Assembly: GCA_042095135.1 (NCBI GenBank)
Contig: JBELBV010000030.1
Span: 1-30,299 of the forward strand
Origin: UA16 sp042095135
GTDB lineage: Bacteria; Bacteroidota; Bacteroidia; Flavobacteriales_D; Sanyastnellaceae
DNA length: 30,299 nucleotides
Reading direction: 5' to 3'
The notes beneath the pieces are model-generated. The model ran no database searches. It had not been told where the DNA came from and saw only the letters and a program-made list of their open reading frames with translations. The position numbers and the translations under genes are program-made. Shown here piece after piece: positions 1 to 8,405 of this stretch. How positions within the stretch are numbered: the stretch's first letter is position 1; every line of letters starts with the position of its first letter.

Positions 1-2
1 GC

Positions 3-926
3 ATGCCAAGGCAGCAGGCTGAACGAGCGAACCGGACGTGGCTAACAGGGGTGTTAGGCGCCTATATTCTTATGCAATTCAGCTGGTGGGCATACCTGCT
101 CATTCAACAGCACCGCACCATCGATGCGTTGGAAGGCACATCGAATGCTCCGAGGTACACCTTGATGATCCTCGGAGAAGGAAGCGTATTCTTGGGATTG
201 CTCAGTTTGGGATTAGTGGCCATCTGGAGGGGAATTCGAAAAGAGCGCGCCCAGGCACAGAAGGAGCGGCACTTTTTGCTTGCCGTCACCCACGAATTGA
301 AAACCCCCATCGCAGGCACGCAATTGGCCATTGACTCGCTCAAACGCCACGAATGGGACGAGGCTACCAAACGCGAACTGTATGAAGATGCGAGCGCGGG
401 GTTGAGTCGACTTTCCCAACGCGTCGAGAACATTTTGCAAAGCAACCGACTCGTTTCTGGCAAAGCCATGAACCGTGAACCGTTTGACGCTGAACACATC
501 ATCAACGAAGCCATCAAACGGCAACAGGCAGGGCCGTTCCGGGACCGCTCAATCGAACTGACAACCCCCGAAAAAGCAATGGGACTGGTGGAAGGCGATG
601 CCGATGCCATGGCCCTCGCCTGGGGCAACCTCATCGAAAACGCGTTCAAATACAGCCCGAACGATGCACCCGTTCACCTCGAAATATCCCAAACCCCTGG
701 AGCCCTCCAATGCACGGTGGACGACGGTGGCCAAGGCATCCCGGCCAGCAAGCGAAAGCAGGTACTGGAGAAATTCGAACGCATCGAACACTCCGACACC
801 ACAGGCACGGGCTTGGGGCTTTATTTGGCCCATCAAATCATCCGCATGCATGGAGGACAATTGACCATTGAAACCAGCAAACGCGGTGGATGCCGCATCA
901 CGACGAAGATTCCCCTTGCTTCATGA
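3..926 (+). CDS. Membrane-bound two-component sensor histidine kinase (5' end at window edge)
   Basis: Sensor kinase that would autophosphorylate on His and pass the phosphate to a response regulator, probably encoded just outside the window. Two hydrophobic segments (about residues 14-35 and 55-75) flank a short presumed periplasmic loop. A HisKA dimerization helix carries the phospho-acceptor motif THELKTP (His97). The HATPase domain shows the N box NLIENAFKYSP (Asn213), the G1 box DDGGQGIP (about 240-247) and the G2 box GTGLGLYLA (268-276). The ATG used lies two bases from the window edge, so the true start could be further upstream. The stop overlaps the gpmI start as ATGA, which suggests translational coupling. 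No recognizable sensor domain is present, so the signal is unknown. The family assignment is firm; the specific kinase is not identified. Confidence 0.9.
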   Translation: MPRQQAERANRTWLTGVLGAYILMQFSWWAYLLIQQHRTIDALEGTSNAPRYTLMILGEGSVFLGLLSLGLVAIWRGIRKERAQAQKERHFLLAVTHELKTPIAGTQLAIDSLKRHEWDEATKRELYEDASAGLSRLSQRVENILQSNRLVSGKAMNREPFDAEHIINEAIKRQQAGPFRDRSIELTTPEKAMGLVEGDADAMALAWGNLIENAFKYSPNDAPVHLEISQTPGALQCTVDDGGQGIPASKRKQVLEKFERIEHSDTTGTGLGLYLAHQIIRMHGGQLTIETSKRGGCRITTKIPLAS

Positions 927-2443
927 CCCACTTTCCCAATAAATGCGCCTTAATCGTTCTGGACGGATGGGGCATCGGCGACGACGATTCGAGCAATGCC
1001 ATCGCCGCAGCCAACACGCCCTTCATGGATGGGCTGCTGAGCGAATACCCCAAAGCAACCTTACGCACCGACGGTGAACACGTTGGGTTGCCCGATGGAC
1101 AGATGGGGAACAGCGAAGTCGGGCACATGAACATCGGCGCCGGCCGGGTAGTCTACCAAGATTTGCTCCGCATCAACCGAGCCATTGAAGCCGGTTCATT
1201 TGAAAAAGAAGTGGTCATGCAGGCCGCGTTTGAACAAGCCAAAACCACCGGCGCTCGCTTGCATTTCATGGGCCTCGTATCGCAAGGTGGGGTGCACTCG
1301 CAGCAGGAGCATTTGAATGCGCTTTGCAAGGCCGCTGCAGCCGCCGGCATCGAAGACTTCGCCGTTCATGCCTTCACCGATGGGCGGGACACATCGCCGC
1401 GCACTGCAGCGAAGTACATCGCCGAACTCGAAACGGTGTTGGAGTCGACCGGAGGACGCCTTGCCTCCGTGCACGGTCGTTACTATGCCATGGACCGGGA
1501 CAACCGGTGGGAGCGTATTGGACAGACGTATGCCACCCTCGTTCGTGGAGAGGGAGCGCACTATGAAACTGCGGCAGACGGCATTGAAGCGCATTATTCC
1601 CAAGACATCACCGATGAGTTTATTCGTCCGTTTGTGGTAGGCGATCCTGTCTGCATCGCTCCAAACGATGTGGTCATTTGCTTCAATTTCCGAACCGACC
1701 GGTGCCGTGAGATCACGTCCGCTCTGACTCAGCAGGCGTATCCCGAACACGAGATGAAACCGATCCCGTTGCATTACGTCACCATGACCAACTACGACGA
1801 TTCGTTCCAGGGCGTTCATGTGATTTACGACAAACCCAACTTGGTCGCCACCCTTGGCGAAGCTGTCTCGGCAGCGGGCCGAACCCAGGTTCGCATCGCC
1901 GAAACGGAAAAGTACCCCCACGTCACGTTCTTCTTCAGCGGAGGTCGCGAAGTACCGTTCGAAGGAGAGCGTCGACTGATGGCCCACAGTCCAAAGGTCC
2001 CTACCTATGACCTCCAACCGGAGATGTCTGCCGATGAAATAGTTAACCTCATCGTACCAGAGATGAATGGAGAGAACGGAGAGGCCCCTGATTTCATTTG
2101 CCTCAATTTCGCCAACCCGGACATGGTCGGCCACACGGGCGTCTTTGACGCCATTGTCAAGGCGGTGGAAGTCACCGACTCCTGCCTTCGGGAAGTGGTC
2201 GAAGCAGGCCGCGCCAACGGCTACCAATTCATCGTCATTGCCGACCACGGCAATGCGGATTTTGCGCGCCATCCTGATGGATCGCCCCACACAGCTCACA
2301 CCACCAATCCGGTGCCAGTGGTGGTTCTGTCAGAACACGTCCATTCGATTCAAGACGGCATTTTGGCGGATGTTGCCCCAACAGTGCTCAAGCTGATGGC
2401 CATCCCACAGCCCTCCGAAATGACGGGTAAGGCTTTGCACTAA
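923..2443 (+). CDS. gpmI: 2,3-bisphosphoglycerate-independent phosphoglycerate mutase
   Basis: Interconverts 3- and 2-phosphoglycerate in glycolysis and gluconeogenesis in the cytoplasm, using a phosphoserine intermediate and two Mn ions. The protein is about 506 residues, normal for the family. The N-terminal metal motif is VLDGWGIG (Asp14), the catalytic serine is in GQMGNSEVGHMN (Ser64), and FTDGRDTSPR, FRTDRCREIT, ADHGNAD and PHTAHTTNPVPVV supply substrate and metal ligands. The start at 923 overlaps the upstream kinase stop (ATGA). A longer in-frame start at 890 would add a non-homologous extension inside the kinase gene. It converges on folC with only 6 bp between the stops. Confidence 0.97.
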   Translation: MTHFPNKCALIVLDGWGIGDDDSSNAIAAANTPFMDGLLSEYPKATLRTDGEHVGLPDGQMGNSEVGHMNIGAGRVVYQDLLRINRAIEAGSFEKEVVMQAAFEQAKTTGARLHFMGLVSQGGVHSQQEHLNALCKAAAAAGIEDFAVHAFTDGRDTSPRTAAKYIAELETVLESTGGRLASVHGRYYAMDRDNRWERIGQTYATLVRGEGAHYETAADGIEAHYSQDITDEFIRPFVVGDPVCIAPNDVVICFNFRTDRCREITSALTQQAYPEHEMKPIPLHYVTMTNYDDSFQGVHVIYDKPNLVATLGEAVSAAGRTQVRIAETEKYPHVTFFFSGGREVPFEGERRLMAHSPKVPTYDLQPEMSADEIVNLIVPEMNGENGEAPDFICLNFANPDMVGHTGVFDAIVKAVEVTDSCLREVVEAGRANGYQFIVIADHGNADFARHPDGSPHTAHTTNPVPVVVLSEHVHSIQDGILADVAPTVLKLMAIPQPSEMTGKALH

Positions 2444-2445
2444 AC

Positions 2446-2468
2446 GGAGTCAGCTTCGGCTGCGCTCC
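2446..2468. terminator. Hairpin with C(UUCG)G tetraloop between convergent gpmI and folC
   Basis: The bases GGAG-T-CAGC, loop TTCG, GCTG-CG-CTCC form a stem with one small internal irregularity, capped on the plus strand by the very stable cUUCGg tetraloop. It spans the six-base gap and the last codons of folC. On the minus strand the hairpin is followed by GTTTAG; on the plus strand there is no T-run. It may act as a shared, weak terminator or mRNA 3'-end stabilizer. The structure is seen; the function is inferred. Confidence 0.4.
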
Positions 2469-3688
2469 CAGACGAGCACCTCGCCGGCGATGAAGATGCT
2501 GCCAAATACCGCGACCAAGTCGTTGGGCTGGGCATCAGCCAGCGCAGCTTCCAATGCCGCTTCGACAGTTGCGTACGCTTGGCCGTTCAAGCCGGCGTCT
2601 AAGGCGCATTCCATCAATTCAGAACTGGGCATGGCGCGGGGGATATGGGCCTGGCACAGGTAGTAGGTTCCCGCATTGGGCATTGCAGTCAAGGCGCCGT
2701 TGACGTCTTTGTCATTGACCGCTCCAAACACAACGCGGAGGTGATCACATTCAATTGCTTCAATCGCTCCCAACGTTCGACGCAAACCATCCATATTGTG
2801 GGCACAGTCGAGCAGAATGCGCGCACCGGAGGGAGCTGGACGCAGCCACTGCCATCTACCGGCATGGCCCGATTTGGTGATGGCCTCCAGCGGCGGTACT
2901 TCCCAATCGCGCCCAAAAGGCGTGGCGTTCAGCACCTCGAGTGCCTTGTGCGTCGTTGCACGGTTTTCGGGCCAGATGGGGCCGTCTGATCCAGTCCCCG
3001 CGGCGACTCCGGCGTAATGCACCTCGGCGCCATACCGATTCGCCGTCTCCAACAATACCGATTGGGCTTCCGGGCGCATTCGGCCCATGACGAGGGGCAC
3101 CCCGTCCTTGATGATACCCGCCTTTTCCCGAGCAATGGAACGAATGTCCTCCCCGAGAAACTGTTGGTGATCCAACCCGATGTTCGTGATGACTGTGAGC
3201 AGCGGCTGAGGAAAGACGTTGGTGCTGTCGAGGCGTCCACCCATCCCGGTTTCCAAGACCACCGCATCCACATCCCGCTCGGCAAACCACACCAAGGCCA
3301 TTCCGAAGGTCCACTCAAAAAACGACGGCACAAACCCCGCCGATTCAAAATCGGGACGCACGCGGTGGATAAACTCCACGACCCACTGTTCTTCGGGCAC
3401 GGCGCCGTCGATGCGCATGCGTTCTCGGAAGTCCTCCAGGTGGGGTGAAGTGAACAACCCCACACGTTTGCCCTGGGACTGCAGCGCATTGGCGATAGCC
3501 GTGCAAACGGAACCCTTTCCGTTGGTACCTGCTACGTGGACGACGTGATTAAGGCGAAGGTCCGGTCGGCCGAGAACATCCAATACACGCCAGGTCCCAC
3601 TCAGGTCCGCTTTGTAGGCAGCGGCGCCTTGCCGTTGAAACATGGGGAGCTGCTGGAACAGCCACGCGGTGGCTTCGGCGTAGGTCAC
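2450..3688 (-). CDS. folC: Bifunctional folylpolyglutamate synthase / dihydrofolate synthase
   Basis: Mur-ligase-superfamily enzyme that adds glutamate to dihydropteroate and to folates using ATP. Visible motifs are the P-loop AGTNGKGSV (about residues 53-61), the folate-loop stretch LFTSPHLEDFRERMRIDG, ETGMGGRLDSTN, TNIGLDHQQFLG, the REKAGIIK lysine motif and the C-terminal-domain motif LDCAHNMDG. I chose the GTG at 3688, giving about 412 residues. It overlaps the stop of the upstream TonB-like gene as GTGA, and the protein then begins at the usual family position (VTYAEATAWL). A longer in-frame extension runs back inside the tonB gene and has no family similarity. It is the last gene of the exbB-exbD-tonB-folC unit. 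Confidence 0.95.
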   Translation of the reverse strand: MTYAEATAWLFQQLPMFQRQGAAAYKADLSGTWRVLDVLGRPDLRLNHVVHVAGTNGKGSVCTAIANALQSQGKRVGLFTSPHLEDFRERMRIDGAVPEEQWVVEFIHRVRPDFESAGFVPSFFEWTFGMALVWFAERDVDAVVLETGMGGRLDSTNVFPQPLLTVITNIGLDHQQFLGEDIRSIAREKAGIIKDGVPLVMGRMRPEAQSVLLETANRYGAEVHYAGVAAGTGSDGPIWPENRATTHKALEVLNATPFGRDWEVPPLEAITKSGHAGRWQWLRPAPSGARILLDCAHNMDGLRRTLGAIEAIECDHLRVVFGAVNDKDVNGALTAMPNAGTYYLCQAHIPRAMPSSELMECALDAGLNGQAYATVEAALEAALADAQPNDLVAVFGSIFIAGEVLVWERSRS

Positions 3689-4485
3689 TCGAGTTCGAAT
3701 CGAATGGTCACGAATCCCGACCTCACGGGTCGGGCCAGGTTCTCGGTCCACGTGGTGGTTCGCGCAGCCCGACACGCCATCTCGATGAGTTCGCTGTCCG
3801 CGGTGTTCGAACCTGTGCCATCGTAGGTGGCCGATGTCACCTTGCCGGACTTGTCAACGAGGATTTTGACCCGGACTACGCCTTCTTTGCGGGGGGTCTC
3901 GTTTTGAATGGGGCGGCCCACAATGCTGCCTCCGTCCAAATCGAAGTCTCCATCATCCCCGCTCACCACGCCCCGGCCATCGATTTTGGCATCCTCCGCG
4001 CCTTCATTACCAGCACCTTGCTCAGAAGCCCCTTCTGAACCGCCTCCGCCGCTCTGTGCCAGTGCACTAAAGGCATTGGACAACCGCGAATCCACGGTGC
4101 GTTCCGGTTCGGGTTCCGGATCCGGGTCCTTGACCGGTTCAGGTGCTGTGGGTACGGACACTTCCGATTGTTCTTGCGTCACCACTTCCTCTGCCACAGC
4201 AGCTTCAACAGGCTCACTTTGTGACACTTCCGGTTGAACCACCTCCTCCACCGTTTCCGATGGCACCTCCGATTCCACCTCACCCACAGCCTCAGCGACA
4301 TCACCAATATCTGCCAATCCTACGGCGACAAATTGCTCGCCCGGCGGGGGAATGGACTTGGTGAATGCCACGAGAAAAAAGCAAGCCACAACGACCCCTG
4401 CAAAGGAGAAAAATGCGAGAATAGCCGCTTTGATGCGGTCCTTCTTCTCACCTTCACGGCGTCGCTTTTCAAGGATGGCCTGCAT
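3685..4485 (-). CDS. TonB-family energy transducer protein
   Basis: Inner-membrane-anchored periplasmic protein that would carry proton-motive energy from ExbB/ExbD to outer-membrane transporters. The sequence shows a basic N terminus, one membrane segment (about residues 18-41), a long Glu/Pro/Val-rich and then Gly/Ser/Asp-rich spacer (about 50-185), and a short C-terminal TonB-like domain (VRVKILVDKSGKVTSATYDG ... GFVTIRFELE). The ATG at 4485 is preferred over a TTG at 4491 that directly abuts the exbD stop. The gene sits immediately after exbD, and its stop overlaps the folC start. It could serve TonB-dependent receptors or a Tol-like system; I cannot tell which. Confidence 0.85.
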   Translation of the reverse strand: MQAILEKRRREGEKKDRIKAAILAFFSFAGVVVACFFLVAFTKSIPPPGEQFVAVGLADIGDVAEAVGEVESEVPSETVEEVVQPEVSQSEPVEAAVAEEVVTQEQSEVSVPTAPEPVKDPDPEPEPERTVDSRLSNAFSALAQSGGGGSEGASEQGAGNEGAEDAKIDGRGVVSGDDGDFDLDGGSIVGRPIQNETPRKEGVVRVKILVDKSGKVTSATYDGTGSNTADSELIEMACRAARTTTWTENLARPVRSGFVTIRFELE

Positions 4486-4491
4486 GTACAA

Positions 4492-4884
4492 TCAGTTCTT
4501 GGGGGTTGCGCCCAGCATCACCTTCCATTCGTTCGCTTTGGCCATGCCAATGACCTCGACGGTTTTACCCGTGGGTACGGACTCGTCCACCTGTAGGTAC
4601 AGCACCGGATCAGCCGAGTCTTCCAAACGCACGCGAAGCAAGGATTCTAAGTCTTCGTACGCCACCGGACCGCCATTCAGATGATAAGACCCGTCAGGCT
4701 TGATGCTCAACGTCATCTTCGACGTCACGGACGTTGTCCCCTTCGCCTTGGGCAACTCCACATTGACCCCATTACTCACCAAGGTGGAGAGAATGATGAA
4801 GAAGATCAGCAGCAGAAAGACCAAGTCGGTCATGGACGACATGTTGCCCCCTACACTGATTTTATTTCGCTGGCCCAGGTTCAT
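4492..4884 (-). CDS. exbD: ExbD/TolR-family biopolymer transport protein
   Basis: Proton-channel partner of ExbB. The protein is 130 residues, the usual size for the family. A short cytoplasmic N terminus (NKISVGGNMSSMTDLVF) leads into one membrane helix (about 16-38) that contains the conserved proton-pathway aspartate (Asp20, in MTDLVFLLLIFF). A periplasmic domain with the typical LYLQVDESVPTGKTVEVI segment follows. The start overlaps the exbB stop as ATGA, and the next gene is TonB-like, so the set forms a complete ExbB-ExbD-TonB module. exbD and tolR are hard to separate by sequence alone; the TonB neighbour favours ExbD. Confidence 0.92.
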   Translation of the reverse strand: MNLGQRNKISVGGNMSSMTDLVFLLLIFFIILSTLVSNGVNVELPKAKGTTSVTSKMTLSIKPDGSYHLNGGPVAYEDLESLLRVRLEDSADPVLYLQVDESVPTGKTVEVIGMAKANEWKVMLGATPKN

Positions 4885-5594
4885 GCTGCGGGTTCTTCCA
4901 AAATGTCGATGAACTCAATGGTCGTAGCCTCCATTTTGTGGATGACCTTGGAGACCTTGCTGACCAAGTTGTTGTACGCCATGTAGGCGATGATGCCGAC
5001 AACAAGGCCGACAATGGTGGTGATCATAGCCTGCTTCGTACCGGATGAAATGTGTTCCACGCTGACGGTGCCGACCTGCTCCATGTCCAAGAATACCTGC
5101 ACCATGCCCAGCACGGTTCCCAAGAATCCCAGCATGGGCGCCGCACTTGCAATAGTAGCCAAGGAACTGAGGTTCTTTTCCAAGTTGTATATCTCCAACT
5201 TGCCAATGTTTTCGATGGAAACACTGATGTCCTTCAGGTCCTTGCCGATGCGGCTGATGCCTTTGTCCAACATGCGTGCCATGGGGGTATTCGACGATTG
5301 GCAGAGGTTCCGCGCACTGTCAAAACTTCCTTGCCCGATGTAATCCCGGATTTTGTTCATGAAGTCAGGGCTGACCTTTTCGGCCTTGGCGATCGCCATG
5401 GTGCGCTCAAAAAACAGGTAGATGGCAGCTATGCTCATCAGCGCCAGTAGAATCATGACGGCACCGCCACCAATGCCGCTGGACCCCTCCAAAATCAGTT
5501 CCAAGATGCTCACATCCACTTGCTGGATGGCCTCCCCCGTTTCTTCCGCAACCTGCCCTCCGGTGGTTACATCGAGTAGCATAAATGTCTTCAT
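4881..5594 (-). CDS. exbB: MotA/TolQ/ExbB proton channel family protein
   Basis: Pentameric inner-membrane proton-channel subunit that works with ExbD. The protein has 237 residues, with a membrane helix at about 43-63 (GGGAVMILLALMSIAAIYLF), a cytoplasmic loop, and two further helices at about 148-171 (ASAAPMLGFLGTVLGMV, the signature core) and 188-211 (QAMITTIVGLVVGIIAYMAY). It is the first gene of the exbB-exbD-tonB-folC set. A 128-bp gap separates it from nhaD, so it probably has its own promoter, but I found no clear -7 box there. An internal ATG four codons in (5582) is an alternative start. Confidence 0.93.
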   Translation of the reverse strand: MKTFMLLDVTTGGQVAEETGEAIQQVDVSILELILEGSSGIGGGAVMILLALMSIAAIYLFFERTMAIAKAEKVSPDFMNKIRDYIGQGSFDSARNLCQSSNTPMARMLDKGISRIGKDLKDISVSIENIGKLEIYNLEKNLSSLATIASAAPMLGFLGTVLGMVQVFLDMEQVGTVSVEHISSGTKQAMITTIVGLVVGIIAYMAYNNLVSKVSKVIHKMEATTIEFIDILEEPAA

Positions 5595-5677
5595 AGATTC
5601 TTGCGTTCAATGCCGTTGTTGAAACGAGAAAGTTCACGCAATTATTGGGACAAGTGCTCCCAAAAAGAATCAATTTT

Positions 5678-5702
5678 CGACGTCGTACGGTTTACAACGT
5701 CG
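5678..5702 (-). terminator. Hairpin downstream of nhaD, possible intrinsic terminator
   Basis: Read on the minus strand, CGACGTTGT, a 7-base loop, then ACGACGTCG gives a 9-bp stem with one G-U pair, followed by AAAATTGATTCTTTTT. It lies 20 bp after the nhaD stop in the 128-bp gap before exbB. The A/T tract is interrupted, so termination efficiency is uncertain. A protein-binding palindrome for exbB control is the alternative. Confidence 0.5.
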
Positions 5703-5722
5703 GGGCCAAACACAAGGATTGG

Positions 5723-7090
5723 TCAGTGGAACATCAACCAGAATACACCCGCACCGGCAAGGTAGCCAGCGATCGCGAGCAGGCTGATTTTCTTCATATA
5801 CCATATAAAGTCGATGCGCTCGAGTCCCATCACTGCAACGCCTGCCGCTGAGCCAATGATCAGCGCCGATCCTCCGGTTCCGGCACAGTAGGCGAGGAAT
5901 TGCCAGAAGATCCCGTTCTGTACAAAGTACCCTTCCCAGCCCGTACTGGCCGCCGGGGCAATGTCGTACATGCCCATGGATGCGGCCACCAGCGGGACGT
6001 TATCGACGATGGCCGAGAGGAACCCAATGACCACGTTGATGGCATACACATCGCCCATGGCATCCCGAAGCCATCCTGCGGCAGTGATGAGGTGCCCGAT
6101 TTCTTGCAACGACGCAACCGCCAACAGAATGCCCAAAAAGAACAGCACTGAAGCTGCATCAATCTTGCGCAAGACGCCTATGACGGACAATTGATCGCGG
6201 TCCTCGTGGTTCTTGCTTCGATGTATGATTTCCGTGATGACCCACATCATTCCGAGCGAAAGCATCATACCCATGAATGGTGGCAGGTGAGTCACCGTCT
6301 TGAACACCGGTACGAAAAGCAGCCCCGCCACACCCATAAAAAACACAAGCTTGCGCTCACCTGGAGTCGTTGGATCTTTCTCGTCTTTCTTGACTTCGGG
6401 ACGCTTGACCTCACCTTTCATGGTCACCGAAAGGATGCCCAAGGGGACCACCAAACACGCCAGAGAAGGCACAATCAAGTTGGTGATGATGACGTCGGAC
6501 GTCAGCTGATTGCCAATCCAAAGCATGGTGGTTGTGATGTCACCGATGGGCGACCACGCGCCACCGGCGTTGGCGGCGATGATCACAATGCCCGCGAAGA
6601 CCCACCGCGTTTCCTTGTCGTCAATGAGTTTTCGCAGCAAGGATACCATTACAATCGACGTGGTGAGGTTGTCCAGCACGGCCGAGAAAAAGAAGGTCAA
6701 CAGGCTCAGGATCCAGATCAACTTTACCTTATTCGACGTTTTGATGCGGTCGGTGATGACGCTGAATCCTTCGTGCGCATCCACCAATTCTACAATGGTC
6801 ATGGCCCCCAGCAGGAAGAACAGGATCGAGCTAATATCCTCCATGTGGTGCAACAACCGATGCTCAAAGAAATGATGCAGCGCTTGGGCACTGGTGCCGT
6901 TGAATTCCGCAGCATACGCGGTAAAATCCGTCGCTAAGTGGGCTGGAACTTCATGAACACCCACCACAAATAACCCCCAACAAATGGTCCCCGTGAGCAA
7001 AGCACTCGCCGCCTTGTCGATGTGAATCGTGTGTTCCAAGGCGATGAACAAGTAGCCAAGAACGAAGATGGCGAGAACGATAAATTCCAT
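5723..7090 (-). CDS. nhaD: NhaD-type Na+/H+ antiporter
   Basis: Polytopic inner-membrane antiporter of the ion-transporter superfamily that exports Na+ (or Li+) in exchange for protons, common in marine and halotolerant bacteria. The 455-residue protein is hydrophobic along almost its whole length. It has the family's paired charged membrane motifs, SAVLDNLTTSIVMVSLLRKL in the first half and LSAIVDNVPLVAASMGMYDI in the second, which mark the inverted-repeat core. A cytoplasmic loop rich in Lys and Glu (KGEVKRPEVKKDEKDPTT) separates the halves. It lies 64 bp after the amino-acid dehydrogenase gene on the same strand, and a hairpin follows it. Confidence 0.92.
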   Translation of the reverse strand: MEFIVLAIFVLGYLFIALEHTIHIDKAASALLTGTICWGLFVVGVHEVPAHLATDFTAYAAEFNGTSAQALHHFFEHRLLHHMEDISSILFFLLGAMTIVELVDAHEGFSVITDRIKTSNKVKLIWILSLLTFFFSAVLDNLTTSIVMVSLLRKLIDDKETRWVFAGIVIIAANAGGAWSPIGDITTTMLWIGNQLTSDVIITNLIVPSLACLVVPLGILSVTMKGEVKRPEVKKDEKDPTTPGERKLVFFMGVAGLLFVPVFKTVTHLPPFMGMMLSLGMMWVITEIIHRSKNHEDRDQLSVIGVLRKIDAASVLFFLGILLAVASLQEIGHLITAAGWLRDAMGDVYAINVVIGFLSAIVDNVPLVAASMGMYDIAPAASTGWEGYFVQNGIFWQFLAYCAGTGGSALIIGSAAGVAVMGLERIDFIWYMKKISLLAIAGYLAGAGVFWLMFH

Positions 7091-7154
7091 GGGATTTTCG
7101 AATTCAGATGGCTGAAATTACAACACGGGAGGCCGTTGCGGGTTTATACGGGCG

Positions 7155-8405
7155 TTAATTTCCGTGCGCTGGCATGAGCTTGCTCAGCGCGATTTCGAAC
7201 GCTGTTGCAGCGAGCCCTGTTCGGTCTTGGTTCCTTCTGTTTGTCTCCTGGAGCGCGCGTTCGATTGTATCTGAGGTATCCGAGAAAATTGCTTCATCAC
7301 TAAGGTCGATATCGGATTCGCTCATCAGGTAGGCGAATACCCTTGCCATGCCGCAATTGGCGATGAAGTCGGGAACCACAGCGAGCTGGCCGTCAGCCGA
7401 TTCTGCGATAGGGCCGTAGAATATTTCAGCATCCGCGAAGGGCACGTTGGCGCCACTAGAGATGACCTCAACACCTGCTTGCACCATGCGATTCAATTGG
7501 TCTTGGGTGATCAAACGGGATGCTGCACACGGCAGGAACACCTCCGCTTTCACATCCCAAATCCGTGCATTCACCTCATCAAACGAAAGCATGTCAGGGG
7601 CGCTCAAGCTGTTGCCCTGTTTGGCTTCAAACAGTTGGGTCACCTCTTCAAAAGACAGGCCTTCCGGTGCGATGATGCCGCCGACACGGTCGATAATGCC
7701 CACGATTACTGCCCCTGCTTGTGCCAGGTAGTAAGCCGCAGCTGCTCCCACGTTGCCCCATCCCTGGACGACGACCCGCTTGCCATTCACTTGACCACCG
7801 TAGATGCGGTAGTAGTGCCGCACCGATTCGGAAACGCCATAGCCGGTGATGAGGTCTGCAACGCGGTATTTCTTGGACGGATTGGGGGTGTACGTCCTGT
7901 CGTCCACGATTTTAGATACGCCCTGGCGCAATTGCCCAATGCGTTTCACCTTCTCGGCATTCTTCGCATTGAAATGCCCATTGAATACCCCTTCTTGCGG
8001 GTGCCAAATACCACAATCCTCGGTAATGGGAATGACTTCGTGGATCTCGTCTACGTTCATGTCCCCACCGGTGCCATAGTAGGACTTCAAAAGCGGCGTG
8101 ACGGCCGCATACCAGCGACGCAGAACCCCTTCTTTCCGGGAGTCTAAGGGGTCGAATGCAATGCCCGATTTGGCCCCGCCGATCTGCGGGCCACTGACCG
8201 AGAATTTGACCTCCATGGTCTTGGCGAGGCTTTCTACTTCTCTGCGGTCCAACCTAGGGTGCATGCGCGTGCCGCCGCCAGCTGCACCGCCGCGCAACGA
8301 ATTAATTACCACCCAACCACAAGCATCGGTTTCGGCATCCTGCCACTCAAACACGACTTCAGGTCGCTTCGACTCATAGGCCTTAAGCAGTTCTTTCATG
8401 GTCAT
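7155..8405 (-). CDS. Glu/Leu/Phe/Val dehydrogenase family protein
   Basis: NAD(P)-dependent oxidative deaminase of an amino acid to its 2-oxo acid. Visible are the substrate-binding region GGAAGGGTRMHP (39-50), KFSVSG and PQIGGAKSG carrying the two family lysines (Lys67, Lys79), the catalytic aspartate in GTGGDMNVDE (Asp115), and the Rossmann loop QGWGNVG (about 214-220) with Asp239 ending the second strand, which fits NAD preference. CAASRL and SGANVPF are typical of the nucleotide domain. The start at 8405 overlaps the anmK stop as ATGA; the longer ORF runs into anmK. At about 416 residues it is longer than classic leucine dehydrogenases. The substrate cannot be fixed from sequence. Confidence 0.9.
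   Translation of the reverse strand: MTMKELLKAYESKRPEVVFEWQDAETDACGWVVINSLRGGAAGGGTRMHPRLDRREVESLAKTMEVKFSVSGPQIGGAKSGIAFDPLDSRKEGVLRRWYAAVTPLLKSYYGTGGDMNVDEIHEVIPITEDCGIWHPQEGVFNGHFNAKNAEKVKRIGQLRQGVSKIVDDRTYTPNPSKKYRVADLITGYGVSESVRHYYRIYGGQVNGKRVVVQGWGNVGAAAAYYLAQAGAVIVGIIDRVGGIIAPEGLSFEEVTQLFEAKQGNSLSAPDMLSFDEVNARIWDVKAEVFLPCAASRLITQDQLNRMVQAGVEVISSGANVPFADAEIFYGPIAESADGQLAVVPDFIANCGMARVFAYLMSESDIDLSDEAIFSDTSDTIERALQETNRRNQDRTGLAATAFEIALSKLMPAHGN

Noticed and set aside
1196..2299. Long minus-strand open frame (367 codons) inside gpmI
   Set aside because: It lies fully antisense to a textbook gpmI with all catalytic motifs. Its translation has no family features and it arises from GC-rich codon bias.
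2856..3489. Alternative minus-strand frames within folC (152 and 186 codons)
   Set aside because: Out-of-frame shadows; the FolC frame is intact with all ligase motifs, so there is no frameshift.
6191..6937. Plus-strand open frame of 248 codons inside nhaD
   Set aside because: Its His/Arg/Gln-rich composition is typical of the antisense of a hydrophobic membrane protein; nhaD is clearly the real gene.
7479..8147. Plus-strand open frame of 222 codons inside the amino-acid dehydrogenase
   Set aside because: Antisense shadow; no motif or start context, while the minus-strand frame has the full dehydrogenase signature.
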